Translations under genes and position numbers: made by a program
The notes under the pieces: model-generated
Told to the model about the DNA's origin: nothing
The model's database searches: none
What the model saw: only the letters and a program-made list of their open reading frames with translations
Part shown: positions 37,350-50,905 of the stretch, in pieces
How positions within the stretch are numbered: position 1 is the stretch's first letter
Layout of the letters: each line of letters begins with the position of its first letter
Source of the DNA: Ceratodon purpureus
Taxonomy: Eukaryota > Streptophyta > Bryopsida > Pseudoditrichales > Ditrichaceae
Length of the DNA stretch: 64,000 nucleotides
Assembly: GCA_014871385.1 (NCBI GenBank)
Contig: CM026427.1
Coordinates: 14,220,430 to 14,284,429, forward strand
Reading direction: 5' to 3'

Positions 37350-38868
37350 GTGCCATTTGTGCGCAAGGTTCTGGCGTGGTATCTAGTTTCCAACCTCTTG
37401 AGAGAGGGCGTTGACAGGGATGAGCAAATTGCAGGGTGGTTGTAGATTCATGATCTAGATTTACTAGAGAACGTATTTCTTGTAAAGTAGCCAGCGAAAG
37501 GGAGGTTTGCGCTTGGTGTCGTGTGCAGAGGTTCTTTGACAACAGATGACATTAGTCTTGCAGATCACGCTGAAGTAGTTAAGCTGTTTGCTGTTAAAAT
37601 GGATGTAATGAATGGTATGTAACATTGTTTTTTCTAGACCGATTTTCGTTCACCTGGGCCGTGGTTTATTATTCCCGAGAGAAATCTCCCTCCAATAGTC
37701 CTCATTGGACCATGGAAGTAAATTTTCTCTCATGAATAATAAAAGTGTCGACTACTGTGCAGAGATTCTTGGACAGTTGAAAGGAGAGAAGCGAATCACA
37801 TCCACATGAAGAGGTCCTTGCAGTGTTGTGTGATTGACCAATCTGTCTTTTAGACTGAGATATTTTCACGACACTCGTCACTGGTGACGGAAGAACAAAG
37901 CGTCTCCAGTTTGATGATCAGGCGATTCAGGCCCACATGTGCTTCTGGGACCACTCTCGCTCTGTGCCTGGAATAATTCTAATCACTAGTCGTTTCTCTC
38001 TGGTTCCTGTTGGTTTTGAGGTGCTTTCAACCAACATGTCCTCGTGTTAGCGCACTGAAATGATGGACCTACCCTCAGTCCTCAGGTCAAGCGTCTGACT
38101 GATTCAACACTGAAATTTACCTTTCTGGCGTTACACTAAGCCTCAAAGTCTAGCACACTTCATGGTAGCATTGTATATTTTTGTAAGGAAAAGAAATTGG
38201 ACTCGCCCAATTTTAAATTACTACTTCATTGAATTCAAAATGTTTAATTTGACTTTTTTGAAGAGTATCGGAAACTGATGTATCCATATAACAAGGTGAT
38301 GGGTGATAGATTATTGGAAATGGATGTGTCCATATAACAAGGTGATAGGTGATAGTAGAATAGAAGAGACTAACCAAAATAACCATAGCTTATGTATAAT
38401 TAAATACTTCATTGTGATTACTTTGGATTTAGTTACTATATAAAGTTATGATGAATTTATGATAATGTAAATTTGTAATTCTAAGATTTTTAGCATTGTA
38501 AGTCTTACATAATTTTGTCTATCCACAAAAGCTTATCTAAAGGTGAAGAAAGATGATCAATAAACAATTGAAGAATTTTTGTTCAACAATTGTTAATTTT
38601 AAGAATTAAAAGAATGCCATATTTGGAAATGATTTTATTATTAAATTAGCAGTGTAAAAGCCTTGCAAACTAAAAAGAATTTTTTTGCATATTTTGTTCT
38701 AAGTTTGATGAATAATTAAAGGTTAGAGAAGAATTTATTTGTTTGAAGGAAATTTTGGAAGATAATGTCTATGTGAAGTAGGGTGTTATTTTGGATAAGA
38801 AGGTAAACTATTAAAAGATTAATCTTGAATTATAAATCTATCTAAACACAAACTTACAAAAATTGTGA
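37350..38868 (+). other. 3' flank of the NINJA-like gene
   Basis: The first several hundred bases keep gene-like GC and probably include the 3' UTR. Beyond about 38160 the DNA is AT-rich. Two near-identical blocks of about 38 bases with CCATATAACAAGGTGATNGG lie at about 38282 and 38330. No gene is visible. Confidence 0.5.
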
Positions 38869-38876
38869 CCTTGAAC

Positions 38877-39087
38877 CAAGGATACCGGAGTACAGGAATA
38901 TTCCTATATTTGCAAATTTTAGCTACGTACTTCTGGCTAGATTTATACGTACTTCCAGATTATTTTACGTACTTGTAAATAACCATCATCAGAGTATTCT
39001 AAATACTTTAGAAGTACGAAAAATTTGTATGTATGTAAAAGATTCCTGGAACAAATACAGCATATTCTCTGTACTCCGGTAACCATG
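38877..39087. mobile_element. hAT-type MITE with perfect 8-bp target duplication
   Basis: The left end CAAGGATACCGGAGTACAG and the reverse complement of the right end CATGGTTACCGGAGTACAG match at 17 of 19 positions. The element is flanked on both sides by CCTTGAAC (38869-38876 and 39088-39095), an exact 8-bp duplication diagnostic of the hAT superfamily. Inside are three TACGTACTT motifs in the left half, like subterminal transposase-binding repeats. At 211 bp it encodes nothing. Confidence 0.88.
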
Positions 39088-39095
39088 CCTTGAAC

Positions 39096-39627
39096 CTAAG
39101 AATAGAATTTCAAACTCCTAGTTTCCAACTTTAGAAACACAAAATGAAAAAAAAAAAAAATCTATTTTACTTTCAACTTTTGAATTATTAAAGTAAATGC
39201 CATATGGTTTCAAAATCTAATAGATAACATGAACTTAGAGGATATATGATAAGAGCAACATTGAATATTTTTGTTTTAAGAATATTATATACATATCTAT
39301 TTTTGGCTTTAACGAATAAAATGTTTTATTTTATTTTATGAATGACTTTCATTTCTCTTGATACAAAATATATATGCAATGTCTTTTAACAACTTTTGCT
39401 TTTGAATCCACTTCCAATTTTAAAAATAAAAATTTAGTTTAGCTTCATTATATAAGATATTCATCACATAAGATCATTTTATATTATTCAAAGTATAAGG
39501 TTCGTAACCTTTCTCATCGGTCTTCTATGTTTTGAATATAATAAATTCATCATATAAAGTGAAACAATTTGACCTTATTACATGATTTATTACATGAATG
39601 ATGATGGCCTTCAATAGTACACTATAG
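39096..39627. other. AT-rich DNA upstream of the F-box pseudogene
   Basis: AT-rich with an A13 run near 39150; no promoter or upstream exon of the F-box reading could be picked out. Confidence 0.5.
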
Positions 39628-40817
39628 AGTCAACTCCCTTTGGAAGTTGTTGAACAAGTATTGTCTTTTCTACCGGTGCCGGATTTGTGTAGATATTGCA
39701 CTACATGCAAAACATGGAATGAACTCATCAACAACCTCGCCTTTAGTATGTTACATGTGCGCAATAGAAACAAACATTCACCTTTTATAGCAATACATTC
39801 TATTCCCACTTCCATTCAAAATAGACGTAGGTATATTTATGGAAGCCAGGTATTGTGTTTCCTCGACATTAGCTCAAAAAAATGGTACTCGATGAAACCT
39901 CGTAATGCTCTTGAAACATCAGTTCTATTCAACCCTCGATAATTTAAAACCGTGGCAATGGATGGAGGGCTTGTGCTTCTCAAAGCTCTCAAGGGAGCTC
40001 CTAAACAATGTCATTATGAAAGTGATTGTACACAATTGGTTGTATGGAATCCTATAAAAGACACGAGGATTATATTGCCATGCGTACCAAAGCATTTCTA
40101 TTATTCACTCATAAATTTTGTTGTTGATGACATTGCTGAGATTTTCAAGGTGTTTGTTATGAAACGATATCGGGAAAGTTATTTGGTAAACATATATGAT
40201 TCCGTAATGAAGGAGTGGAAGACTTCAAGCAAACTTGAAAGGAACAATATTGGTATCATTCATAGTATTGTATTTCAAAATCTTCTATATGTTCTATGTT
40301 TCACTTGTCCTCGAAACCAATTGTTTGAGGGACACTATGAATTATGGAGGTACAACCATGTTGCAGATATTTGGGAAAGATTGCATTTTGCTGAGGGTTA
40401 CTTTGTCAAACGTGATTACAAAAAGTACAGATGGAATCAACAACTCATTGTAAGGCGCGAGCGTCTTTATTTTACATATTTGCGTGTGTCACAAAATTAC
40501 TTATTTGAAGTGGATGAAATTGATCTTCAAAATAGATCGACGAAGGTATTGTTGACAAGGACAACAATGCAAATTAAGAGAAAATTTGATATAGATGTCA
40601 ATCTATATTTTAATTTTCTTGAATATATGTTATTGGATTCAATAAGTCCCTCATGCTTATCACCAATTCATCAAGAAATATGGTTATTTTTGATGTAGAG
40701 ACAAAGGAGACAAATTTTGAGTGGCGTCAACTTCCTTTGAGAAAATTAAGGGAGATAGAGGAGTATTCATTGATGGGGAAGCAAATGAACTTCCTTCTTC
40801 CTGGTACACTTAAGTAA
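39628..40817 (+). pseudogene. F-box protein pseudogene
   Basis: The frame opens with an F-box: LPLEVVEQVLSFLPVPDLCR and, a few residues on, CKTWNELINN. F-box proteins are the substrate receptors of SCF ubiquitin ligases. A C-terminal part follows with the WNP-IKDTR, Y-LWRYN and W-RL spacing seen in plant F-box proteins with a kelch-like associated domain. Three defects are visible. No ATG precedes the F-box in frame (a TAG lies at 39625-39627, unless it is a splice acceptor). A TAA at 39940-39942 interrupts the frame, which continues on the other side. Near 40640-40660 the frame shifts, since NMVIFDVETKETNFEW continues in another frame to a stop at 40815-40817. The copy has no obvious intron. 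A functional spliced form is unlikely but not excluded. Confidence 0.75.
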
Positions 40818-43270
40818 CCAATTATGTCACTTTATGTAACCTTTATTATCTACATAATAAAATGTTTATTTTATTTTATTTTATTTTTGACAAATGGTAC
40901 CTTTATTACCAACGAAAAGAAAGTCACCAGAAACAAAAAGTACGCACAGTAAACCGAGTAGGTTCCAAAATATTTGGAATTTTTGAATGATAAGTATAAT
41001 TGCCAATTAAATTCTTTCAGCTTTTAAAAGAGCATATACTGAATAAAAGTATAACGGATATACCTATTTGAATAAGCTGAATGATTTGTAGTATAGAACC
41101 AAATAAATAAATATGCCAATCTTGATCCTAGATGTAATTCATTTTGACACATTATTTGAAAAAACTAAATTGAATGATTGAATTAATTTAAGATAGAAAT
41201 TTATCCTTAAATTTCTTCAATGTAAAAAATAATCTTCAATTGTCAATATGATCTCTTTCAAATCTTGTTCTTTAAGTATCATTTTATGATTGACATGACA
41301 CATAATTTATACACCAATTATTATTTTTGGAAAAAAAAACTTTAAGATAGTGCAAAAAGACGTTGGTAGAAACTGTAATCTTCAAGTTTTACAACTTAGA
41401 CCATTATAATGTACATGAAAATTATTGTTTTTAAAAATCCAATGTAAATAGAATCTATGAGATTTTAGACACAAAAATGCATGTTTAAGAAAATTTGATG
41501 ATACAAATAGTAGATTATTTGTAGAGCAATCATTTACTAAATTTTTATTTTTAAAAACCTTGTCATTGAATTATTGTTTTATAGATATTAATATGAAGCC
41601 ATAGTTTTACAATAGCATAAATTATATATTTTATATACGGTTAATTGTATATTTCATATAACAGGCCAAATTTATTATGTGTTATTAAAATTTATTAAAT
41701 GAAATCATAGACTACGTTTTATAAATTAATACATTTTAGACTTTAGTTATATAACAATATTAATTATGACATGCACATAACTATGCACCTTCAACCATAA
41801 ACCTAAGTCATTTCAATCATCCCAATCATCTTAACCATTTTGAATGAATGTCTTAGGCATATCACCCTTCTTAGCTATCTCAACCATTTCAATCATCTAA
41901 GTCGTCTTAACCCTAAAAGACGAAGCAACCACTTTTGGGTTACGCCAAAAATAGAAAGCACTGTAAAATGCCCTAGAAGGGTCGGATTTGAGTGTTTCTT
42001 GTTCATTTCCTCTTTAGAATCAAGTTGGCAGTAAGGATATGATAAAACTTCACTAAGAAAGTGCACCCTTCATTTTAGAAAAAAGAAATAAGTTGGATGG
42101 TGAAGGTGTTTTTATTGGTCTGAGCACTGTATTTGGTACACTAGATTGAACATTGCATTTCCCTATACTTTGAGTACATTGCGCACTGAAATGAGGATCT
42201 CTACAAGTAGATTTGAGTTTCTAGCATTTTTTTATTTTTTTTTTGAATTCTTGTATGGCCACTACTTTATGGCTTCACTATTTTGGATTTATTAAAAACC
42301 CTTTTAAATTTGCCAAAAAGTGCAAGAACAACTCCTTGTTGAAAATAATCAAATTTGAGAGTGACACTTATGTCAAACCCATTTTCTCCAAATTGATAAT
42401 TTGGAAAATCTAAAAAAAAATGGCGCATGTTAACATACTAGAGAAGAAAATCAGCTTTAGTTGTCAAATTTCTATAAATTTCTAAAGTAGGAATTTTCAG
42501 TCAAATGCGGAAACTCACTATAAGTATTTCAGAAATTCACTAATCTTCCAAGCTTCACATGTTATTATCTTCCAATCTGTTCCTTCCCCAAACTCAAAAT
42601 TTGGTACAAATTTTGGTAGCCCACTACTTTCAAAGATCTTACAATTAAATTGCTTATGGTGTTTCTCAAATCTGTCTCACATTGGAAGATGCAGGTATGG
42701 CACTGTTTTGACTCAAAAACTATGGAAATACCCCTCTGTCCTTTAGGGGTCCTGGATTAATCATTTCAATTATTTCAAATATATATTCTTGGTCATATTA
42801 ACCATCTCAGTCATCTAAGTGAACTTAAATACTATATGTTAACCATTTAAGATATATGTTTAGAATGATTGACATAACTAAGACCACTAAAATAATAAGC
42901 ACAATTCAGTCACTCAATTATGTTAATCATCTTGGTTATATGTTTAAGTCAAAAAGATAATAGAGATGAGTAAGATAATGAGCGCATTTCAATCACTTAG
43001 TCTCCTCAATCCTCTTAACCATATCAGTTACATATTCTTAGGCATCTCAACGAGCTCAACTATCTTATTGATATATTCGTAAGTCGCAAGCATATTAGCC
43101 ACTTCATCCATTTTAGCAAAATATTATATTTATTGTCTTAACAACAATCATTTATATAATTTCAAGCGTTAACATTTATACTTGTACCAAATGGAAGCAC
43201 AACTCTTAGCTCAAATCTGTATGTTTTTAATTTACAAAAATTTAACTACATAAGATTTGCACATTGTATG

Positions 43271-43350
<80 letters not shown>

Positions 43351-45297
43351 TATTACACTATAATTTATATGTAATTTTTTTGTAGGATGGTTTGTATATA
43401 CAAATGTATTTCCATTTACATACACATGCATACACGTCATATAAGAAGAAGCGCAAATCGCATAACCATGCTCATATGCATATACGACCAAGAACGAACA
43501 CAAGGGTTGTACTTTTAAAAGTAGATGTGAGTACTTGGACATATAGCAAAACTTACAAATTACTTGTCCATTTACAAACTACTAATAGATAAATAGATGT
43601 CTTTGTATGTATAGATGAATTATTATATTTCTCGCTTTTCATGATGTTTCTAATATGATACATTAAACTTATCAAATGGGCAAAGACACTTGCCATTAAC
43701 CGCTTCTTAATGTGGTGTTCAACAAACTCGTCATTCAATTCACTTTTATCTGTTTTAATCTTCTTACTAATATATTCAAATTTTGTTTTGTTTTGTGTTG
43801 TTATTTTTAAAAATAATTTATTCTCTCTTCACAATGTTTGTTGAACTATATTATTTGATTTTGCACTGATTTTTTTTTTAATTTTTTTTTAATTTACATC
43901 AATTATGAATTCTTCAACATTTATTGGCATTGAGTTTTAATAATAAAGAATAACTACATTACAATAAAATTTATTTTCATTAGAACTGAGCTATAATAAA
44001 TGATATTGGCTCAATTTAAGAAACAGTAATATTTTTAAAATACTAGATCTTTCACTTTGATGCAATTACCTTTTCATTGTGACACAACTTTTCACTAATG
44101 ATATGTTTTACCTAGATCTCTGAAATTGTTTTAGATTCCAAGGTTTCAACCAAGGTATTTTGTATTTTTGTTTCTTTTCAACTATACTAATTTGGAAATT
44201 ATGCTAAGGTTATGGACATGATAATCAAATGCTTTTACAGTTTTTGAATATATGAACAGTAACTTTTTATATGTAGTTTGTAGTGTTAAATTTGCCTAGA
44301 AGGCATACTACTTTGCGATTTAGTTTACATTATAAGTATAATGAATATTTAGATTGTTCAAATTTTCATGAAAGTAGACAAATTGAATTTATAATATTCT
44401 AGGACCATCACCATAATACTCTCATCAAAAAAGTTCCACTATAAAAACAAAAAAATACTATTTTGCTGAAATTGATTCAACATAGGATAGATTCTAAAAT
44501 AATTTATTAGCTATCTTTCTATGAATGTTGAAATTAGGTGATTCTATACCAAAATGAATTATGCCTCAATTTGGATAATCAAATAAGCAATTATTAGTGT
44601 AGTCGATCTAAATTGTGAGTAGTTGAACTTATATTTTCATACATTATTCCTTGATGGAGGACGACTTTTCATTGAAATAAATTTTGTATTCTATTCCTAC
44701 TTGGCAATAAACAACTGTGTACTGTGTTGTGAAATTGCTTCAAATGCTTGAATTCCTAAATTGTTCAATATTATGTAGAGGCCGGAATACTTAATCTGTA
44801 ACTGAGGAATTAAATCATAATTTATCAAACCGAATGAAGTATACGAGATCTTAAGGGGAGGGAGTTATGTCTTTGTAAGAATACGTGAAAGAGAAGCATG
44901 ACCAGTCCGTGATACTGATTCAAGTACTCACACTTTAGATTAAGATAACTTCAAACTTGGTTCTCAGATGACTAACACAGAATTGAGCAAAGAAACAAGG
45001 ATTTATCCATGTGAGTTACATTGGCTCATTGAAAGTGAAAAGCAGAGAGGAAACACAATGACTGCTAGAGTGCCGTAGTATGAGGAAAGCTTCTTATGAT
45101 TAAAAACAATGAAATTCACAACCAAAACTCGAGGTGTTCTGGTGAACCTGTCAAGACTGTACTTGAAACTTGACAGAGAAATAACTGACTACCTGCCCAA
45201 GTAAAGCGAAGCAGAGCAGTTGAGAACTATTACAGTCGACTGGCCACATAAGTATGTACATAGCCAGCTCTCAAGATCGTGTAATCCAATATTTGAA
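40818..45297. other. AT-rich gene desert and 3' flank of RPT6
   Basis: From about 41780 to 42070 and again 42760-43110 the plus strand carries degenerate short repeats built on TCAATCATCT and TTAACCAT. A poly-T-headed stretch lies at about 40860-40935. The last few hundred bases before 45298 probably form the 3' UTR of RPT6, transcribed on the minus strand. No other gene is visible. Confidence 0.55.
43274..43349. repeat. (TA)38 microsatellite
   Basis: An uninterrupted run of TA dinucleotides about 76 bases long. It can form cruciforms and is likely to vary in length between individuals or assemblies. Confidence 0.95.
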
Positions 45298-47939
<2,642 letters not shown>

Positions 47940-48064
47940 GACGCCTACTCTCCTGCAGAACCCACACAAACACGCTCCCGATCAAGCGCAGGCAGCAACA
48001 AACCCCGTGGCAGCGATGGCAATGGGTCCCGAACAACGCCCGACGATCGAATGCAGCTCCGCTC

Positions 48065-48072
48065 TAGGGTTT
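48065..48072 (-). promoter_or_regulatory. Telo-box upstream of RPT6
   Basis: On the minus strand this reads AAACCCTA, about 125 bases upstream of the RPT6 ATG. Telo-boxes are frequent near starts of plant housekeeping genes, including translation and proteasome genes. Function here is inferred from position. Confidence 0.5.
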
Positions 48073-48423
48073 GCCCAACTCACAGCACTTCTCTCTCTCT
48101 TTGTATGAAGTTGTGTTTGTCTTCATTTCGTACTGTTCCATTTCAATGATTTCATGTTTCCACTCCTGCCTCATGTCATCACTTTTTTCCCATTCACAGG
48201 TTCTCTGGTTTTTTTGTTTTTTTATTTTTTTATTTTTTATTTTTGGAAAATTTCTTTTATAAAAGAATTGATTTTTTTTTATAGATTTTGACACTGGTAT
48301 TATCTTTTTGTTAAAAATATGTATTTTCTATTTTTTAAGTGTATGGTCTTTACTTATTTTGATTTTCTTACGTGTGAATTTTGAACAAGTCTTATTTTTT
48401 TTAGATGTAAAGTAGTATCATAA

Positions 48424-48680
48424 GCCCATAGTAAGTTTGTCACTAGGCGAGCAAATTTTTATTTTTTTGAAAAAAATAAATTTTGCTTGTCAAAAAACTG
48501 AATTTCTCGCTTTTTGATTTTTGGGTAAAAATCAGTAAAATTATCTTAAATGGCTTAGAAGTAACAAAATATTGCAAAAATAATTTATTCTATTTTTGTT
48601 TTTTATGTCTTCATAATTTGTAGTTTTTATGTTTATTTATTTTTAGAATTATTTTTGGACGAACTTACTATGATAGTACG
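48424..48680 (+). mobile_element. MITE, family M1 copy
   Basis: The left end has CCATAGTAAGTTTG and the right end has CGAACTTACTATG, inverted repeats with about 11 of 13 matching. The interior contains AAAATTATCTTAAATGGCTT and then AGAAGTAACAAAATATTG, the family core shared with 15897-16159 and 58660-58911. Non-coding, AT-rich. Confidence 0.65.
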
Positions 48681-49470
48681 ATAATGTTAATATGGAAGAA
48701 AGTACAAGCTTATGAAAAATTAATGGTAGTGTTGTATTATAGGTGTGGTTTGGATGCTTGTTACTTCCTCTGTTTCGAAAAGAAACAATGGTTTTTTTTT
48801 GGGGGAGGATTAAGTACAGTAACTACAGTCAGAATGTACCAGCTGCCATTTAGTTTCATCAAGTCATAATGTAGTAACTGCCATTAAGATAAAGCTCCAA
48901 AATTCCTTGGATTAGTGTCACCTTCTCGTTTGAATTCCTAACAGATGGCTTACCTGCTAATAATGAAACCATGGTTTTTGTGAAACAAAGTATTTGTGGA
49001 AACCATGGTTTCTTTGTAAAACAAAGGGAGTAATATGTTTTGTTGTCTTATGGATGTGGTTTTCATGGTTATTGGTATGTTTTGTTGTGTTATTGGTAGT
49101 TTGATATAGTTTTATTTTTTTATTTATTAGTTTGTTATTGTTTATATTATTATTTTTGGTGGTAGATAGGTACATAGGTTTAGATAAGTTATTGTTTTCC
49201 ATTGGTAGAAGATTGAAGTTTATTGGAAAAAGTCTTAATGGTTTGTTTTAGATAATTAATGAAGTAAGAGAATTGGGGAGATGGGATGAGAGGTATAGAA
49301 TGAATATGGAACAATGTGGGGTGATATTGGATTAATTTTTTTATAGCATATGTGAATTAGTTTAAATAAAAGATTCAAATAAATGGTACACATAATATGA
49401 TAATGTTTTTTATTTTTTTTGGGTTATTTGCTTGACATTGATTATATTCTTTTCATTCATCATAATGGTA
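48681..49470. other. AT-rich intergenic DNA
   Basis: AT-rich; contains an inexact pair of AACCATGGTTT-type motifs (about 48967 and 49001). No gene is visible. Confidence 0.5.
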
Positions 49471-49474
49471 TTGA

Positions 49475-49620
49475 TACCAAATAGTCGTGGCACACCAGTG
49501 AGGTGGTTGTGAGTTCAAATCCCCATGCTAGCGTGGTGCTTACCACCATAGTCTACCCAATTATGGTGGGGGTCTTGAGACGTCGTTGTATTGGTACCAA
49601 GAAAGACCTTGGGGGGGATG
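49475..49620 (+). mobile_element. tRNA-derived SINE-like sequence (tentative)
   Basis: GTGGCACACCAGTGAGG followed by GAGTTCAAATCCCC (about 49510-49523) looks like a pol III promoter: the second block fits the B box, while the spacing from the first is shorter than in a tRNA. The downstream part is GC-richer than the surroundings. No target duplication was found. Confidence 0.25.
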
Positions 49621-49710
49621 ACATGTCGGTTGTCTTCATGGCACTTAGTGTAGAAAACTGTTTACGTTCAAAAGGGGGGAGTAGCTTTAGATTCATTATC
49701 CTTTGTCCAG

Positions 49711-49902
49711 CGGCCATCGAACCAGTGAATAGAATGAATAAACACTACATTCACTACATTCACGCCTATATCTTTGGGGCCGAAGTTGTTGTTCTTCTTC
49801 TTCTAGCGGCCATCGAACCAGTGAAGAGAATGAATAAACACTACATTCACTACATTCACGCCGATATCTTTGGGGCCGAAGTTGTTGTTCTTCTTCTTCT
49901 AT
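49711..49902. repeat. 96-bp tandem duplication
   Basis: Units 49711-49806 and 49807-49902 differ at only three positions, counting the last base. Each starts CGGCCATCGAACCAGTGAA and ends in TTCTTCTTCTTCTA. The unit length is a multiple of three, so it repeats 32 codons in a surrounding open frame (about 49503-49916), but that frame encodes nothing recognisable. The near-identity points to a recent event. Confidence 0.93.
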
Positions 49903-49985
49903 CAAACTGTTTCTAATTTTTTTGTAAAATGGTGATACCTTTGTTCTTTTGGTCTTTGTTATATGGACATTGATACAAGGTATTT

Positions 49986-50905
49986 AACCCCTAGAAATCC
50001 AGGCAAGCCAAAACGGCTTTTTGCGATTTCGGGTAGCTAAGATGAAGGGGTTAAAATTAATATTTTTTCCTAAGATTTCTACTAGATGCTTCCTATACTA
50101 CAAAGTGTGTGTGGTAAAATTTTCAAAGCCAAATTCCAATTTTAAGACCTTCATCTAGAAATTTCAGATTTCAAGTCCAAAACGGGCAGCTTAAAATTAG
50201 GCTTTTTTTTTATAAAAAATCTTAAAATATGTTCAAAACCAAATCACCACTCAAATTCCAAAGAGATCCAAGTCAAAAATATACCAATTTTACAAGGGCA
50301 GCCTCCAAGAATTACAAAAACAAGCTTCAAATTTTTGAATTATTTCTTTCAAAATTCGTCAAAATTTGAGATTTTAAAAAATTTCAAAAATAATTTTGCC
50401 CAAAAATCAAAAATTTATAAAGGCACCTAACCACCGTTTAGATATTTCTAAAACCAAGTATACGTAACGTCGTACATGTTTTACTATATCAACATTTTTA
50501 GACTTGCTTCTAGAAAAACAAATTATGAAGATTCCAAAAAAGGAATGAGTCTCTAAAATTTTTCATGGAGGTACCCAACTTGATTACCTACATGGAAAAA
50601 AATATGATCAAAATGTTTGGAGTAAAAATCTTCAACTCTCCCTTTGCACCATTTTGACTATGTCATTCGAGTAATGCCCAAAAAATGTTTTGTTGCAACT
50701 TTGAATGTTATAATCTCTAAGATGGTAAATATCCATCGGCTGAAAAAATTATTAGTACTTCTTAAGAAGGTAAATTACAAGATTTTATGGTTGGATGTCT
50801 AAAAAAAGCAACTTGTTTTGGTCCAAACCGTCGTTCCCACAAGGTGGTCAGAAATGGTTGTTTTGGGTTTTCGAACCTCCAAAACCAGCTGGATTTTTAG
50901 GGGTT
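49986..50905 (+). mobile_element. Inverted-repeat element with AACCCCTA ends (family M2)
   Basis: The left end AACCCCTAGAAATCCAG pairs with the reverse complement of the right end AACCCCTAAAAATCCAG (16 of 17). The 920-bp interior is AT-rich with no conserved frame. It shares sequence in opposite orientation with 30701-31546, for instance CAACTTTGAATGTTATAATC. No clear target duplication. Confidence 0.65.

Noticed and set aside
43274-43540. Minus-strand frame ending in an Ile-Tyr repeat
   Set aside because: It is only the translation of the (TA) microsatellite.
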